A stretch of DNA of 64,000 nt from Acanthococcus lagerstroemiae (Eukaryota; Arthropoda; Insecta; Hemiptera; Eriococcidae): positions 36,273,197-36,337,196 of the forward strand of contig CM063113.1 of assembly GCA_031841125.1 (NCBI GenBank). The letters are read 5' to 3'. Below the pieces are notes generated by a model. It was not told the origin of the DNA. It ran no database searches and worked only from the letters and a program-made list of their open reading frames with translations. Shown piece after piece: positions 46,666 through 58,360 of this stretch (the stretch's first letter is position 1; each line of letters starts with the position of its first letter). A program made the position numbers and the translations under genes.

Positions 46666-47054
46666 GTACCTCGGGAACGGAGCATCGCCGTTTAATTTGA
46701 ACACTGAATTCGAACTGGTTTTTTGAAAAAATTTTCAGACTATAATCATGGAATTTATTCAGCATGTCGAGACGAATTCAAATCCGGCGTCAAAATCCTT
46801 CTAAAACGCGAAAAAATTGTGATGGGAGACAGCTAGAGCCAAACGGTTTGAAATTCTGGTAAGAAGAGGTCAATGCGAGAACTTTTTCTGATTAACTTGT
46901 ATGTATTCCCGGTCACTAAGACAAAGATTTGCGTCGTAATATTATAAATGCTGTCAGGAAGAAGTTGTCAAGTAACTCTGTGTTAAATGATTTTGAGCAT
47001 ACTCTGTTATAAAAGTGCCCCTTGTTATACAGTGATCAACGTATTTATATCACA
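46666..47054. other. diverged 295 bp-type unit, then AT-rich sequence
   Basis: 46666-46800 is a decayed unit of the 295 bp satellite (CTCGGGAACGGAGCATCGCC). The rest shows no repeat or gene. Confidence 0.5.
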
Positions 47055-47708
47055 TTTATTCAAAAATACTTCATCAAAATATTCTTTTAAAAATTATTTG
47101 TAAATTCGAAAATTTTACAAATAGAAAAATTGCCAATTTACGTACCGAACATAATACGAGAAATTAATTTTTTCTTCTACCATTTTACTAATTATTACTA
47201 TTACACACACGTATGTTAAGTCGATCATGATAAACGCGACGAAAAATTTATACACTCCATATCCCGTTCGATTACACTGCGTGAAAGAACGAACGAATAC
47301 AGCATTTTCGTACAAACGCATTACCGTTAAAAATCTTTGATTCTTAAACTTCATTAGAAAAGGTATGATGTCCGAAAAATTTAAAAACTGATGTACGTTA
47401 AATACTGAACTAAATTTAAAAAAAATTATAAAAGAGGGGAAAAGAACTAACGATTTTATGTACACTTTGTTTACAACGTACGACTTTTAATGTACAGTAA
47501 AAGATCAACACGCGAAAGGAACGCTTAACAAAACAAAAAAAAACGGAAGATATTAAATAATATAAATAAAGAAAATCGTAATAAATGCTATAAATAACAA
47601 CGATAAAAGCAATTTAATTGGTACCACAGGCGAACTGAGAGACGGCATAGTTTGTAAAACCGCCGCACAGATAAACGATGGCGCACGCAGAATCCTCATC
47701 ACAGCCGG
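47055..47708 (-). terminator. 3' UTR and poly(A) signal of the minus-strand gene
   Basis: The minus strand downstream of the stop at 47709 has AATAAA at 47055-47060. The 650 bp between is AT-rich as expected of a 3' UTR. A 116-codon frame at 47115-47465 lies inside it and looks like chance. Confidence 0.45.
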
Positions 47709-47978
47709 TCAATCCAATTCGGCCATCAGTTTGTCGATTTCTCCGAACATGGTGGCCTGCTGCGGCGGCAACTGTAACGCCGATGACGACGAAGATGAAG
47801 CGCTGGTTCCAGGTACCGGTGACGGCGGCGCCGCCGTCGCCGCCACAACCGCACACGGCGTTGGCGACGTCGGAGAACTCGGAGCAGTGTACTCGAACTG
47901 CGGACACGAACCCAGTTCCTCTAGACCTTTCGGCGGCGTCAGCTTCGCCAGTTCGTCGCACAGCATTTTGAAGTGACA
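47709..47978 (-). CDS. terminal exon of an unidentified protein
   Basis: A good acceptor on the minus strand (CGTTTCCTCAG|TGTCAC) opens an in-frame exon of 89 codons ending at TGA (47709-47711). The peptide starts CHFKMLCDELAKLTPPKGLE, continues ELGSCPQFEYTAPSSPTSP, has a low-complexity Ala/Pro/Ser stretch with five consecutive serines, and ends MFGEIDKLMAELD. High G+C and strong codon-like use set it apart from its neighbours. The last residues form an amphipathic, LD-motif-like helix. I do not recognise the family. The exon is in phase 0 with the candidate upstream exon at 56773-56910. Confidence 0.6.
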   Translation of the reverse strand, partial: CHFKMLCDELAKLTPPKGLEELGSCPQFEYTAPSSPTSPTPCAVVAATAAPPSPVPGTSASSSSSSALQLPPQQATMFGEIDKLMAELD

Positions 47979-48720
47979 CTGAGGAAACGAACAAACACGA
48001 ACGTAATGAGTGAACATTTCGATTTTTGAGTCACGTACGGGGTCCAAAACGTACATACAACGCTCTTCACATTTTTTAAAAGGACTGTCGAAGGGTCAAC
48101 GATAAAGAAGATTCTTCAAGTACCAAGGACACAAAACTATTCCGTCTGGAACTGGAAAGAGTTCTACCCTCTCAAGAGGGGCATAATTTTGATAGTTTTG
48201 GCATGAATTGCGAGCGGCGAAGGGGGTAGACAATAAAAGTACCTACAAAAATCCTCCAATATCGCCAGCCGGCTACTATAATTTTTCAGAGTGTCGATTT
48301 TTCAAACAAGACTGCGGAGGGGAGGATACGCTAATGATATTGCCCTGGCGAATGAACGGCACCAATTCTTTTCTAAAAATAACAGAAGCCTTAAGAGAAA
48401 AAGGTAGATTTTTGGTCACTGTTCCCTCAATTATTATGAAATAGTTGAAAATGAATGTGAGATATAGATTCCATAACCTCGAAAACGTGAGAAACCATAT
48501 CCATCCTGAATTTGAAAGCTTTTTCTCATTTGCAGCCCCGTCCCACCAAAGGACATTTAACTTTCTTAATGGCTGAGAATCGATATCAGAAATTGATTTC
48601 GCGGCCTTGAAAACATGATACATAATACCCACGTAGCATTTGATTCAAATTGTTTTCTCGCCTCCCCCGGGGCTTCCCAATTTTAACTAAAGGACTAACC
48701 GTCCTCAACATAAACGAATA
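47979..48720 (-). other. intronic sequence, no gene recognised
   Basis: No repeat ends or domain found. A 118-codon minus-strand frame (48276-48632) has no recognisable content and no splice support. Confidence 0.35.
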
Positions 48721-49208
48721 GTTGATTGTATTTCGGCAACAGAGGGTCAGCGCCGAATGTGGACAACAAATTTGACCGCAGCAAGAAAAATGGAGTAGGA
48801 ATAGATGGTCATCTAAATTTTTTTTGAAAATTTCGCATTTTTTCGGCGAAAAATTCTTCGGAGCGCTTCGGGCTTGGGATCTGGTGAAATTTATTTAAAT
48901 TTTTTCGAAACTAATTATAACCCGTCGTCAAAATTGATCCACGCTTAATTCCCCCCCCCCCCCACCCTATATATAACTACATGTTTGATTGTATCTCGGG
49001 AACGGAGGATCATCGCCAAATTTAGACAACGAAATTAAACTCAACAGAAAACTGAGTAGGAGGTTATCAAACTTTCTTGAATTTCAAAAATATGCTTCGC
49101 AGCGAAAAATTTCTTGGAGAGCTTCGGGGCTGGGACTTGGTGACATTTCATCTTTTCGAGATGAATTAAAATCCGTCGTTAAGATTGATCGATAGTCAAT
49201 TTTCGACC
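48721..49208. repeat. ~295 bp satellite, two units
   Basis: Units begin near 48729 (TTGTATTTCGGCAACAGAGG) and 48988 (TTGTATCTCGGGAACGGAGG). The array is cut at about 49208, after TCAATTTTCGACCGAGTAT, by a LINE and resumes at about 53060. Confidence 0.8.
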
Positions 49209-51713
49209 GAGTATTGTCTCTCAACACCGTGGGGGTCTTAGCCTGCACAACTCCACCATGCCCAATAATAAATAAAACTAAATTGTCCAAACTGAACGCA
49301 CGGAAGGGCAAAATCTCTCAACTCACGGAAAAAATAAAAATTCTACATTACAATTCGAAAATAGGTTGTTCGAATTCGAATTTGCCTTATCTAAAATAAA
49401 GTGGGACATAATTGGTATCTCGGAGGTCAGGAGGGAAGGTGAAAACCTGATAAAAAAAATAATGGTAATGTCTTTTACTTCTTTGGAAGTACTCGAAGGT
49501 ACAGAGGTGTAGGCTTCCACGTGAGGAACTACCTGGTGCCACGGGTAACCGAGGTGAAAGGCGTAACTGAAAGAGTGGCGATTCTGAAGCTGAGCTGGGG
49601 TGCCGATAAGGTTCTTGTAATAATACAGGTCTATGCCCCGACGAGTACGGCACCGGAAACGGAGATTGATGAGTTTTATGAACTGATCGAGGGCGTTATT
49701 GAACGGGAAGGAGGGGACATAACCCTGGCAATAGGCGACTGGAACGCCAAAATAGGCTCCGATACACCTTCCTCGTTAAGTGTAAGTAAGCACAAAATTG
49801 GGCTCTCTAACGACAGTGGAGAGAAACTAGTAAACTTGGCACTGAGTGGTAACCTCAAAATCCTTAACACGTTCATCGATAAACCATTTCAAAAAAAGTG
49901 GACTTGGAGTGCTCCAAATGATATTGTGAAAAACGAGATTGACCACACATTAATAGACGATAGGAGAGTGGTTGAGGGTTATGAAGTGTTAAACAAGTTC
50001 CTCTTCTCTTTCGATCACCGACCGGTTAGACTAACATTAAATCTACGAAAAACAAAACAAGTTAAAAAAGTCAAAAAACAGCACAAACAATTAGAAATTC
50101 CGGTCCACAAGTACGAGAAAGCTAATGCCCTATTGGAATCAATAATGGCAAAAAGAGAAGATCGCAATCTTGAAGGCATTCGAGAGTATTATGAGAGGCT
50201 GGTTAAGGCCCTGGAGGAAGTTATGAAGGAGGTAGGCGTGACCCAAGATCCCAACAGGACCGGTAACAAACTTACGGCCGAAACAAAGAACCTCATTGAG
50301 AAGAGGTCCAAATTAAGGCAAAAAACAAATAAAAATTATTGGGAAAAAAATGAACTTGTGGAACTTAATAAACTAGTGAAAAAAGAAATCAGAAAAGACG
50401 TTCAAAATTATGATTTTGAGTTAGCTAAGGAAACAGTGGAGGAATCCTGGTCGACCAAAAAGGTGAAAAAAGTGCTAGCCAAAGGCCGGCACTTTTTCCC
50501 ATTTGTGAACTCAATGTCCAATGGAAGGAGACTGTACAACAGAGATGAAATAAGTAAAGAGGCAACGAAATTCTATTCCAACCTGTACAGCAGACCAGAG
50601 GACGAAACTGAACTCGCACAAAGGTGTTCCGGGTCCCCCCCCCTCTGATACTGGGATCAAACAGGGTCTCCCTACCCCGCATTCGAAAAGACGAGATTCA
50701 AATTACTCTGAGAAAACTAAAAAGTAATAATAAAGTAGCAGGTCCCGATAAAGTAGAGAACTCAATACTAAAAATTCTGGCCCCAGCACTCGCCACATTG
50801 TTGGTGCCTCTGTTCAACCAAATTATAACTCAAGGCATTACACACCTAAACAATGGTATACGTCTGAAATTATTCTCTTATATAAAAAAGGGGATAGAGG
50901 AAACCTGAACAACTACAGACCAATTAGTCTAACTTCAAATTTAAGTCTTTTTAAAAGTGGTAAAAAAACAGGATCTACAATACGTTAGATTCCCAACAGA
51001 CAATTGACCAGGCAGGTTTCAGACAGGACTTCTCTACGGCAGATCACATACTGACTTTGAATTTACTGATCGAAAAAGCTAGAAAATACAATTTTAGAAT
51101 ACATTTTCTGTTTATCGACTACAATAAGGCTTTTGACTCCGTGCACCATTCGGCGGTATGGAGAGCCTTGAGTAAACAAGGGGTGGAAAATGAAATTATA
51201 AAAACACTCTCTCATCTATACTCAAAATCAAATGCATACGTAAAACTCGATACCGAAGGAGAAAGTTTTATCCTAGGAAAGGGAGTGAAACAGGGGGATC
51301 CCCTCTCGCCCAACTTGTTCAATAGCGTGCTGGAGGAAGTATTTAGGGAGCTTCATTGGGAGGGCAGGAGTATCAAAATTAACGGATGCTGGCTCAACAA
51401 CCTCCGCTTCGCAGACGATGTGGTATTAATTGGTGAAAATATTGAAGAGCTGAAAAGTATGGCGGACGAACTATGTTCAGCCAGCAAGAAAGTTGGTCGA
51501 TCGATAAATATATCAAAATCAAAACTGATGTCGGAAACCGAGGGGGTGGACCTTCTCCTAGAGGGGCAGGCAATCGAAACAGTCACGGAATATAAATACT
51601 TGGGCCAAACAATCTCTCTAAAAAATAAAATGGAAAAAGAAATTAGTATTCGAATTGCAAACGCCTGGAAGAAATTCTGGTCTTACAAAAATATACTTAA
51701 AAGTAAAATGAAG

Positions 51714-52479
51714 GGTTCACGTCAAGTTGGTCGACTGCACGTTGGTCAACTTACCAGTTGGTCGCACCAAGTTGGTCGAATTGCATGTTGGTCGACCGAC
51801 TAGTTGGTCGCATCGACAGCAAAGTTGGTCGACCAACTTTCTTTTTTTGGTCAACTAATTTTTTTTTTTGGTCGACTATTTATTTTTTAATTTTTTTTAA
51901 AGGAAATTAAGTTAGAATGAGGAACATTGAATCACATTTTTTTATATATTAAAAGACAATCACTACAATAGCATTGTTGAAAAATGTCAGATATGAATTA
52001 GACGAACGAAATGCAGCAGAAGACATAAACTACTTTGTTGAAAAATACATAATATAATATAAAATGATTAATAGGCTAAATTGTGGGCTACGCCCCTAAG
52101 ATAATCAGAAACAAATTCGCTCTCCTCGTAGTCCAGCACAACAGCTTGTAACCGATCACAGGCGTCCCATACGCGACGCTTCTTTGCTGGAGTAGGGCCA
52201 CCCGCGAGATCAGACTCACGTGTAACTTCTGATAGACTCTGCTCTCTGCGAAAATTTTCTATGGTTTCCCAAAGAGATTTGTGATAGCGGGTCGTTAGTA
52301 CATCGAAAATGCGACCAAATTCTTTATTTCTTGGTTGACTATTTTTTTTGTAAGTCGACCAAATTTTTTTTTTGTAAGTCGACTAACATGTCGGTCGACC
52401 GACTAGTAAGTCGACCAACATGTCGAGTCGACCAACTTGCGAGTCGTCCAACATGCTGTCGACCAACATGTCGGCACCC
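51714..52479. mobile_element. Mutator-like element with repeated GTTGGTCGAC ends
   Basis: A 766 bp insertion splits the LINE reverse transcriptase and is bracketed by a perfect 9 bp duplication, AAAATGAAG (51705-51713 and 52480-52488). Removing one copy restores the LINE reading frame. The termini are imperfect inverses (17 of 22 positions, converging on AGTTGGTCGAC against GTCGACCAACAT). Both sub-terminal regions contain many copies of (C/A)(A/T)GTTGGTCGAC, with TTTTTTGGTCGACT variants further in. The interior carries a minus-strand frame that resembles the C-terminus of a MULE transposase (52068-52345). A 9 bp duplication also fits Mutator. It is non-autonomous. Confidence 0.8.
52068..52345 (-). 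pseudogene. C-terminal fragment of a MULE-type transposase
   Basis: An open minus-strand frame of about 90 codons without its own start, ending at TAA (52068-52070). It reads RNKEFGRIFDVLTTRYHKSL, then WETIENFRREQSLSEVTRES, then TPAKKRRVWDACDRLQAVV and LDYEESEFVSDYLRGVAHNL. The W-x-x-I-E-N-x-R-R-E-Q block resembles the region downstream of the catalytic core in insect MULE transposases (often with FLYWCH fingers). The basic AKKRR and acidic tail are plausible for a nuclear protein. The assignment rests on one motif by eye plus the 9 bp duplication of the host element. Confidence 0.5.
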
Positions 52480-53059
52480 AAAATGAAGCTCCCCACAAAA
52501 ATTAGAATCCTGGAGTTTTGCGTAATTCCGGTACTGATGTATGGGGCGCAGACCTGGTCGTTAACCCATCGACAGTTGAGAAGGCTAGTAACTACTTATA
52601 ACAGGATGCTGAGAAGCATTCTGAATAGAAGGTTGCGGGACAAGGTCAGTTTAGCCAAAATCAGAGGTTTAACTAAGGCCAAGAACGTCGGCTCAGCGAC
52701 AGTTAGGCTCAAATTAAGTTACGCTGGGCACCTAGTTAGAGGCAAAGAGAAATGGGTCAAGAAAGCAGAGGAGTGGACCCCTTGGAACAGGAAACGAAAC
52801 AAGGGCAGACCCCCTATCCGATGGAGGGACCTGATGTGCAAGAACTTTGGACTGCTCTGGCAAAGAATGGCTAGGGACAGGAAAAGATGGGCACTCACGG
52901 TGGAGGCCTATACCCGAAACCGGGTGGACAGGGAAGGCTAGCGACCTACTCCACAAAACATCCGTACTCGTCGTATTATGCTGAATTGTTGAACTGTTAC
53001 GTTTTGTGTCGCTTGTTCATACCCCTGTCGGGCTTTAAATAAAATAGAATAAAAATTGC

Positions 53060-56000
53060 CTCCCAATCCCCAATAAAACCAAATATTTGATCGTACCTCG
53101 GCCTCGAAGGGTCAGCGTCAGATTTAGACAACGAATTTGAACTCAGCAATAAAAACTAAGTAAGAGTAGGTGGTTACCTCGATTTTTTTTATTTAAAAAA
53201 AAAAAATCCAAAAATTCTCTATACTACATCAGGCATTTTTTTCGGCCAAAAATTCTGCGGAGAGCTTCCGGGCCGGGACCAGGTGAGAATTATTTAATTT
53301 CTCGAGACAGGTTCAAACCCGTCTTCAAAAATGATCAAAACTCATTTTTCGACCAAGTGTAGCCTTCCCCTCCTCTGGTACAACAACATTTTAGCCTGTA
53401 TCACAGCAACGGAGAGTCAGCGCCTGATTTGGAGAATGAATTTGAACTCAGTGAGAAAAACTGAGTAAACACAGGTGGTTACCTCTATTTTTTTTTTTTT
53501 GATTTTCGAAAATTTTGAAGATTTCTCCACATGGCATTTTTGGCGCCGGAAAATTTTGCGAAAAGCTTCCGAGCTGGAACATGATGAAGTACATTTAACT
53601 TTTCGAGAAAATTTTCGACACAGCATAGCAACCCCCCTCGCGCCAGTATAACTACATATTTAATTGTATCTCGGAAACGGAGGATCAGCGCCAAATTTGG
53701 ACAACGAATTTGGACTCAGCGAGAAAAATTGAATACGAATATGTGGTTATCCGAACTTTTTTAAATTCCGAAAATTTTGGAAAATTTCTCCATACACACA
53801 CGTCAGGCATTTTTTTTTTCGGCGAAAAATTTGTCGGGAAGCTTCTTGGCCGGAACCTGGTGAAATATATTTAACCTTTCGAGAAGAATCCAAACCCATG
53901 GTCAAAATTGATCCACACCTAATTTTCGACCCAGTATAGCCCCCTACCCTAGTATAACTACACTTTAGATTTATCTCGGGAGCGGAGGGTCAGCTTCAAA
54001 TCTGGATAACACATTCGAACTTAGCGAGAAAAACTGAATAGGAACAGGTAGTTAGTTATCTCAGTTTTTTTGAATTTCGAAATTTCTCCACACATCAGGC
54101 AATTTTTTTCGGCGAAAAATGTTTCGAAGAGCTTCGGGGTCGTGACCTGGTGAAATTTATCTATTTTTTCGAGACGAATTAAAATCCGTCTTTAAAACTG
54201 ATCGATAGTCAATTTTCGAGCCTGTATTACCCCCTCCCCCATATAACCAAATATCTAGTCGTACCTCGGCAATGAAGAGTCAGCGTCAGATTTGGACAAC
54301 GAATTTGAACTCAGTGATGAAAATTGAGTAAGAACAGGTAGTTACCTCGATTTTTTTGATTTTCGAAGATTTTTGAAATTTCTCCATACTCTACTCAAGA
54401 CATTTTTCTCGGCGAAAAATTCTTCGGAGAGCTTCCGGGCCGGGATATGGTGAAAATTATTTGATTTCTCGAGACAGAATCAAACCTGCCGTCAAAAATG
54501 ATCAAAACTCAATTTTCGACCAAGTGTAGCCCCTCCCCTGGTACAACAACATTTTGGCCTATATTTCGGCAACGGGGGGTCAGCACCAGATTTCGGGGGC
54601 CGAATTTAAACCCAGCGAGAAAAAACTGAGTAAACATAGGTCGTCACCTCAATTTTTTTTGATTTTCGAAAATGTTGAAAATTTTTCCATTAGGCATTTT
54701 TGGCGCCGGAAAATTTCTCGAAAAGCTTCCGAGCTGGGACAGGGTGAAGTACATTCAATTTTTCGAGAAGAATCCAAACCCGCGGTCAAAATTGATCCAC
54801 ACTAGTATAGCAGCCCCCCCCCCTCCCGCCAGTATAACTACATATTTAATTGTATCTCGGAAACGGAGGATCAGCGCCAAATTTGCACAACGAATTCGAA
54901 CTCAGCGAGAAGAATTGCGTAGAAATATGTGGTTATCTCAACTTTCTTGAGCTGTGAAAATTCTAAAAATTTCTCCATACACATCAGGCAATTTTTTTCG
55001 ACGAAAAATTTTCCGAGGAGCTTCGGGGCCGGGACCTGGTGAAATTTATTTATTATTTCGAGACGAAATAAAATTCGTCGTTAAAACTGATTGAACTGAT
55101 CGATAGTCAATTTTCGCGACCACTTATTCTTCCCCCAGGCCTGTGCAGAGGGGGGAAGAGGGGCTTCCCCCCGGGCCCGAGTTTTTCGAGGGCCCACTAA
55201 GGGCCCGCCAGTGCTAAAAAAATCTGTTTTTACAAAAAGGGCCCTAAAAGCGTTAGCTCAACATAATCTCTGCTACTAAAACCTGTTCTTTTTTTTGCTC
55301 TTACCTACTTTTTACCCCCCCCCCCCCTCAGGGCCCGGATTTCCTCTGCACGGCCCTGTCTCTCCCCCAAAAAACAACAACAACAACCACAAAAAACAAA
55401 CAAATATCGGAGGTTCGGCGTTCAATTTGTGACAGCGAATTTGAGCTCAGCGAGAAAGATCGAGTAGGAATAAGTTGTTACCTCAACTTTTTTGACTTTC
55501 GAAAATTTTGGAATTTCCTCCACACTACATCGGGTGTTTTTTCTGGCGAAAAGTTTTTCGGAGACCTTCCGGGCCGAGACCTGGTGAAATTTATTCAACT
55601 TTTCGAGACGAATCAAACCCGTGGTCAAAATCGATCCACACCTAATCTCCGAACCAGCAAGATCCTCACTCCCCTAGTATAATTACATTTTTGATTGTAT
55701 CTCCGGAACGGAGGGTCAGCGCCGTTCGGACAACAAATGCGAGGGCGCATACAAAATGGGGTCAGTTGACCAATTTTTCAATTTTTACTTTTCTGGCTAA
55801 ATTCATGTAAAATCCCCTTTAAAATCAACCCCAGACCCATGTCTTGAAAATTCAGCGAAATATTGCAGGTTCAAGGGAAGCAAGTCAAAATTTATTATTT
55901 TAAAAATTTCAAAAAAATACAGAAAGGAAATCTTATCACTAATCATCGACCGAAGATCATTTGCTTGCAGGACCACAAATTCGAACTTAGCGAGACAAAT

Positions 56001-56280
56001 TGTGTAGGAATAGGTGATTATCTCAACTTTCTTGAATTTCGAAAATTTTGAAAGTTCCTCCATACACATCAGGTATCTTTTTCAGCAAAAATTTTTTCAG
56101 AGAGCTTTGGGGCCGGGACTTGGTGAAGTTTATTTTTATCTTTTCGAGACGAATTAAAATCCGTCGTTAAAACTGATCGATAGTCAATTTTCAACCTTGC
56201 TTCGCCCCCCCTCCCCAAAAAAAAACCCACAAACTTTTGATCGTATTTCGGCAACGGAAGGTCCGTGCTAAATTTGAACA
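53060..56280. repeat. ~295 bp satellite array, diverged
   Basis: About ten tandem units. Each has a CTCGG(C/A)AACGGAGG(G/A)TCAGC start (near 53097, 53405, 53671, 53985, 54266, 54568, 54857, 55405, 55695, 56246), then GAACTCAGCGAGAAAA, TTTCTCCATAC, TTTTTTTCGGCGAAAAAT, CGGAGAGCTTC and GGGACCTGGTGAAATT. Units differ by 15-30 percent by eye. Two short C-rich insertions interrupt it (near 55130-55380, with GAGGGCCCACTAAGGGCCCG). The 640 bp satellite is built on this unit. Confidence 0.9.
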
Positions 56281-56772
56281 CTTGTCTATTTCGAGACCAC
56301 TGAGCCAACGACTACGAAGCGGTTCCGCAGTCTTCTCGTATTTTGTAGCCGGAGGACCGACGTTCAATTAGCGGTTCCGCGGCTGCCTCGTAGAAATCAG
56401 ACCTTGCCCCTCGATGATCCTAAGCACGTTTTGATTTCGCGATCTAAGGCGAGATTTACTAGCGTAGAGGGTTGAATGAGCTGGAAGTTTCAGAAAGTTC
56501 AAAAATTAGTACAGACGCGAAGGGGTAGGGCTATACCATGCAAATTTCGTGAGCGAGAAACAATATTCAGCCCGCCACATTTGAGAATCTGTTGGCGGCC
56601 CCATTCTTGAAACACCTTGTACGCAGCCAGAACACACTTCGTAATTATCCACGACCTCGCCACCGAAAAGATCATTTCGATAAAACGTGGACACTGGCAA
56701 CCCGTTCGAAACAGAAACGGGAACATTTTTCACACCCCAAATCATCCCTAACTGAATAACGTTTTCGCTTAC

Positions 56773-56910
56773 CTTCAACGACATAGTGCCGTGTGACAAC
56801 GATCGATTCGATTTGCTATTTTCTCCCACCTCGGTTTCAACTTCGTTGATCCAGTTCGTAATCTGTTTCGTAATCTCGTTCCTCTTCAGCCAGAAATGCG
56901 TCTGAATGAT
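56773..56910 (-). CDS. candidate internal exon, minus-strand gene
   Basis: Bounded by an acceptor (GTTACGTTGTTATAG) above 56910 and a strong donor, AAG|GTAAGC, below 56773. It is 138 bp, exactly 46 codons in phase 0, reading IIQTHFWLKRNEITKQITNW, then INEVETEVGENSKSN and HGTMSLK. It would splice in frame to the exon at 47709-47978. An alternative donor (GAG|GTGGGA) would end it at 56830, also in phase 0. The peptide is a charged, probably helical segment of no recognised family. The frame continues open to 56506 past the donor, which is the main reason for caution. Confidence 0.4.
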
Positions 56911-57149
56911 CTATAACAACGTAACAGGTCATCACCCGGTTAAACTCGGACAACGATCCACAGTGAAACAAAGATACACGAAGCTCTCAACTTGATTTGC
57001 TGCGGTGTTAATCCTTCCCCCCCCCCCCCCACAAAATACGTAAAACAAATTTTCATCTTATTCGTTTCCCATTTCTTCCCTGAATTTTGCCGCTCTGCGC
57101 TTAAGCACACTTAAGCACAATGGTAAATCTGCCACTGAGCGAGGTTGAA

Positions 57150-57540
57150 GAAATCTTGTGAAGTCCCACACAAAACTGGAATCTGAAAAGGTCCTAATGA
57201 ATTCGAATCAGACATAGAATAGTCTCGATCGAGTGCAAGTCCAGAAGAGCTTTAATGGCAGCTTCAAAAATCAGTCTGGAGGCGTCCTGAAGAGTTATAA
57301 GTAAAGTTGGGAAACCCGTAAAAAGCTCCAAAGGGTCTTGAACAAGTCTGAAACAGTTTTAAAAGCTACTACGCGAGTTTGAAGGACATCTTGTAACATC
57401 TCAGACAAAACTAGAAACTAGAAAGGTCCTAATAAATTTGAATGAGACCTAGAGAATAGTCTCGATCGGGTCCAAATTCAAAAGAGCTTCAAAGAGAGTC
57501 TCAAAAACAAATCTGGAAGAGCCTTGCGGAGTTATAAGTA
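57150..57540. repeat. ~235 bp tandem repeat, interrupted
   Basis: A unit with AAAGGTCCTAAT, AATAGTCTCGATCG, AGAAGAGCTT and GAGTTATAAGTAAAGTTG occurs at about 57180-57415 and again from 57416. The second copy is cut at 57540 by the pogo-like element and continues at 58972-59094. It is cut again by the Penelope-like element and resumes after 63920 (AGTCTGAAAGAGTCTGAG) to the window end. Confidence 0.75.
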
Positions 57541-57621
57541 CCGTCAATTGGGGTAATATCGGACACTGGTGGTAATATCGGCCACTTATGGCTTGTTGTA
57601 GGAGCGCTGGATCGTTATTAG

Positions 57622-58360
57622 CAGGGCTGGCAGGTAAAATACATTTTATATGCTCATTTTTCATGTAAAATAGTCGATGTAAAATAATATTTTATTTTAC
57701 ATTTTACATGTAAACTGTAAAATGAATATAAAATGAATCAAAATCAGTTAAAAAAAAAATTGAAGTCCAATTAAAATGTTTAAAACTTGTACACACCTAG
57801 AACTCCAGTGAAAAATGGTCGTCTCATTTCATTCAATTTTATAATATTTACATTCCTCAAATTCACCATAGGTAGCTCATAAGAAAGTAGAGAGTTTTAC
57901 AGAAAGTGAACTACAAAAGACAAGTATAAAATAATTTTGAAAAAAATTGAGCTATTCAGGCCAAAACAAATCTCAACATTTTTCGCCAAACCTCTTGAAA
58001 TTTAAATTTGAAATTAAAAATTTTCAAAGAATAAAACCTAACAAAAAAATAATTATTAAATCTTATAAATTCCATTAAAAAAATCAAGTTAAAACTCATC
58101 GGACTTTGTGGTATTAGCAATTTTTACTTAAACTACGCCATTTATTTTATTTTACCATCAAAATTTAATTCATTTCATCTCATTTATTTCATAAGTTAAT
58201 TCCTTTTCAATTTTTCATTCTCATTTCTTAGCATATCAATATCATCTATTAATCATCAATTATTATGTTTTTCCCCCGCCTTTTACATCGATTTCATATT
58301 TTACATTCATTTTACATAAAATGTAAAATAAATCACTTTACGTGTAAAATGCCAACCCTG
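57622..58360. mobile_element. hAT-like element nested in the pogo-like element
   Basis: Ends CAGGGCTGGCAGGTAAAATA and TGTAAAATGCCAACCCTG. Sub-terminal regions are full of TTTTACATGTAAAAT-like motifs. The flanks GTTATTAG (57614-57621) and GTTATCAG (58361-58368) are an 8 bp target duplication with one mismatch. No coding sequence. Confidence 0.85.

Larger units (their letters stand above)
49209..53058 (+). pseudogene. RTE-type LINE, nearly full coding length
   Basis: Endonuclease: KWDIIGISEVRREGE near 49410, then in the 375-codon frame at 49521-50648 VYAPT (residues 37-41), IGDWNAKIG (71-79), WTW (127-129), EIDHTLID (139-146) and DHRPV (165-169). After a frameshift near 50640 and a stop at 50908, the reverse transcriptase frame (51057-51803) has DYNKAFDSV (21-29), KQGDPLSP (78-85) and the catalytic FADD (118-121). 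The RT frame is cut by an insertion (51714-52479). The C-terminal part resumes with KLPTKIRILEFCVIPVLMYG, AQTWSLTHRQLRRLVTTYNR and ends in the frame closing at 52941. An A-rich tail (AATAAAATAGAATAAAAA) closes it. It is inserted in the 295 bp satellite and is dead, but young enough to be easily read. Confidence 0.9.

Noticed and set aside
47115..47465. 116-codon minus-strand hydrophobic frame
   Set aside because: It falls in the likely 3' UTR between the stop at 47709 and the AATAAA at 47055; composition explains it.
47678..47976. Two + strand frames of 81 and 97 codons
   Set aside because: They are shadows of the minus-strand terminal exon, which has the acceptor and poly(A) context.
32386..56280. 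CRISPR array
   Set aside because: Units of 295-640 bp without short alternating repeats and spacers are satellite DNA, and the genome is eukaryotic.
56506..56772. Continuation of the 56773-56910 exon as a longer exon
   Set aside because: A strong donor (AAG|GTAAGC) precedes it and a second frame is equally open here; I kept the shorter exon, with low confidence.
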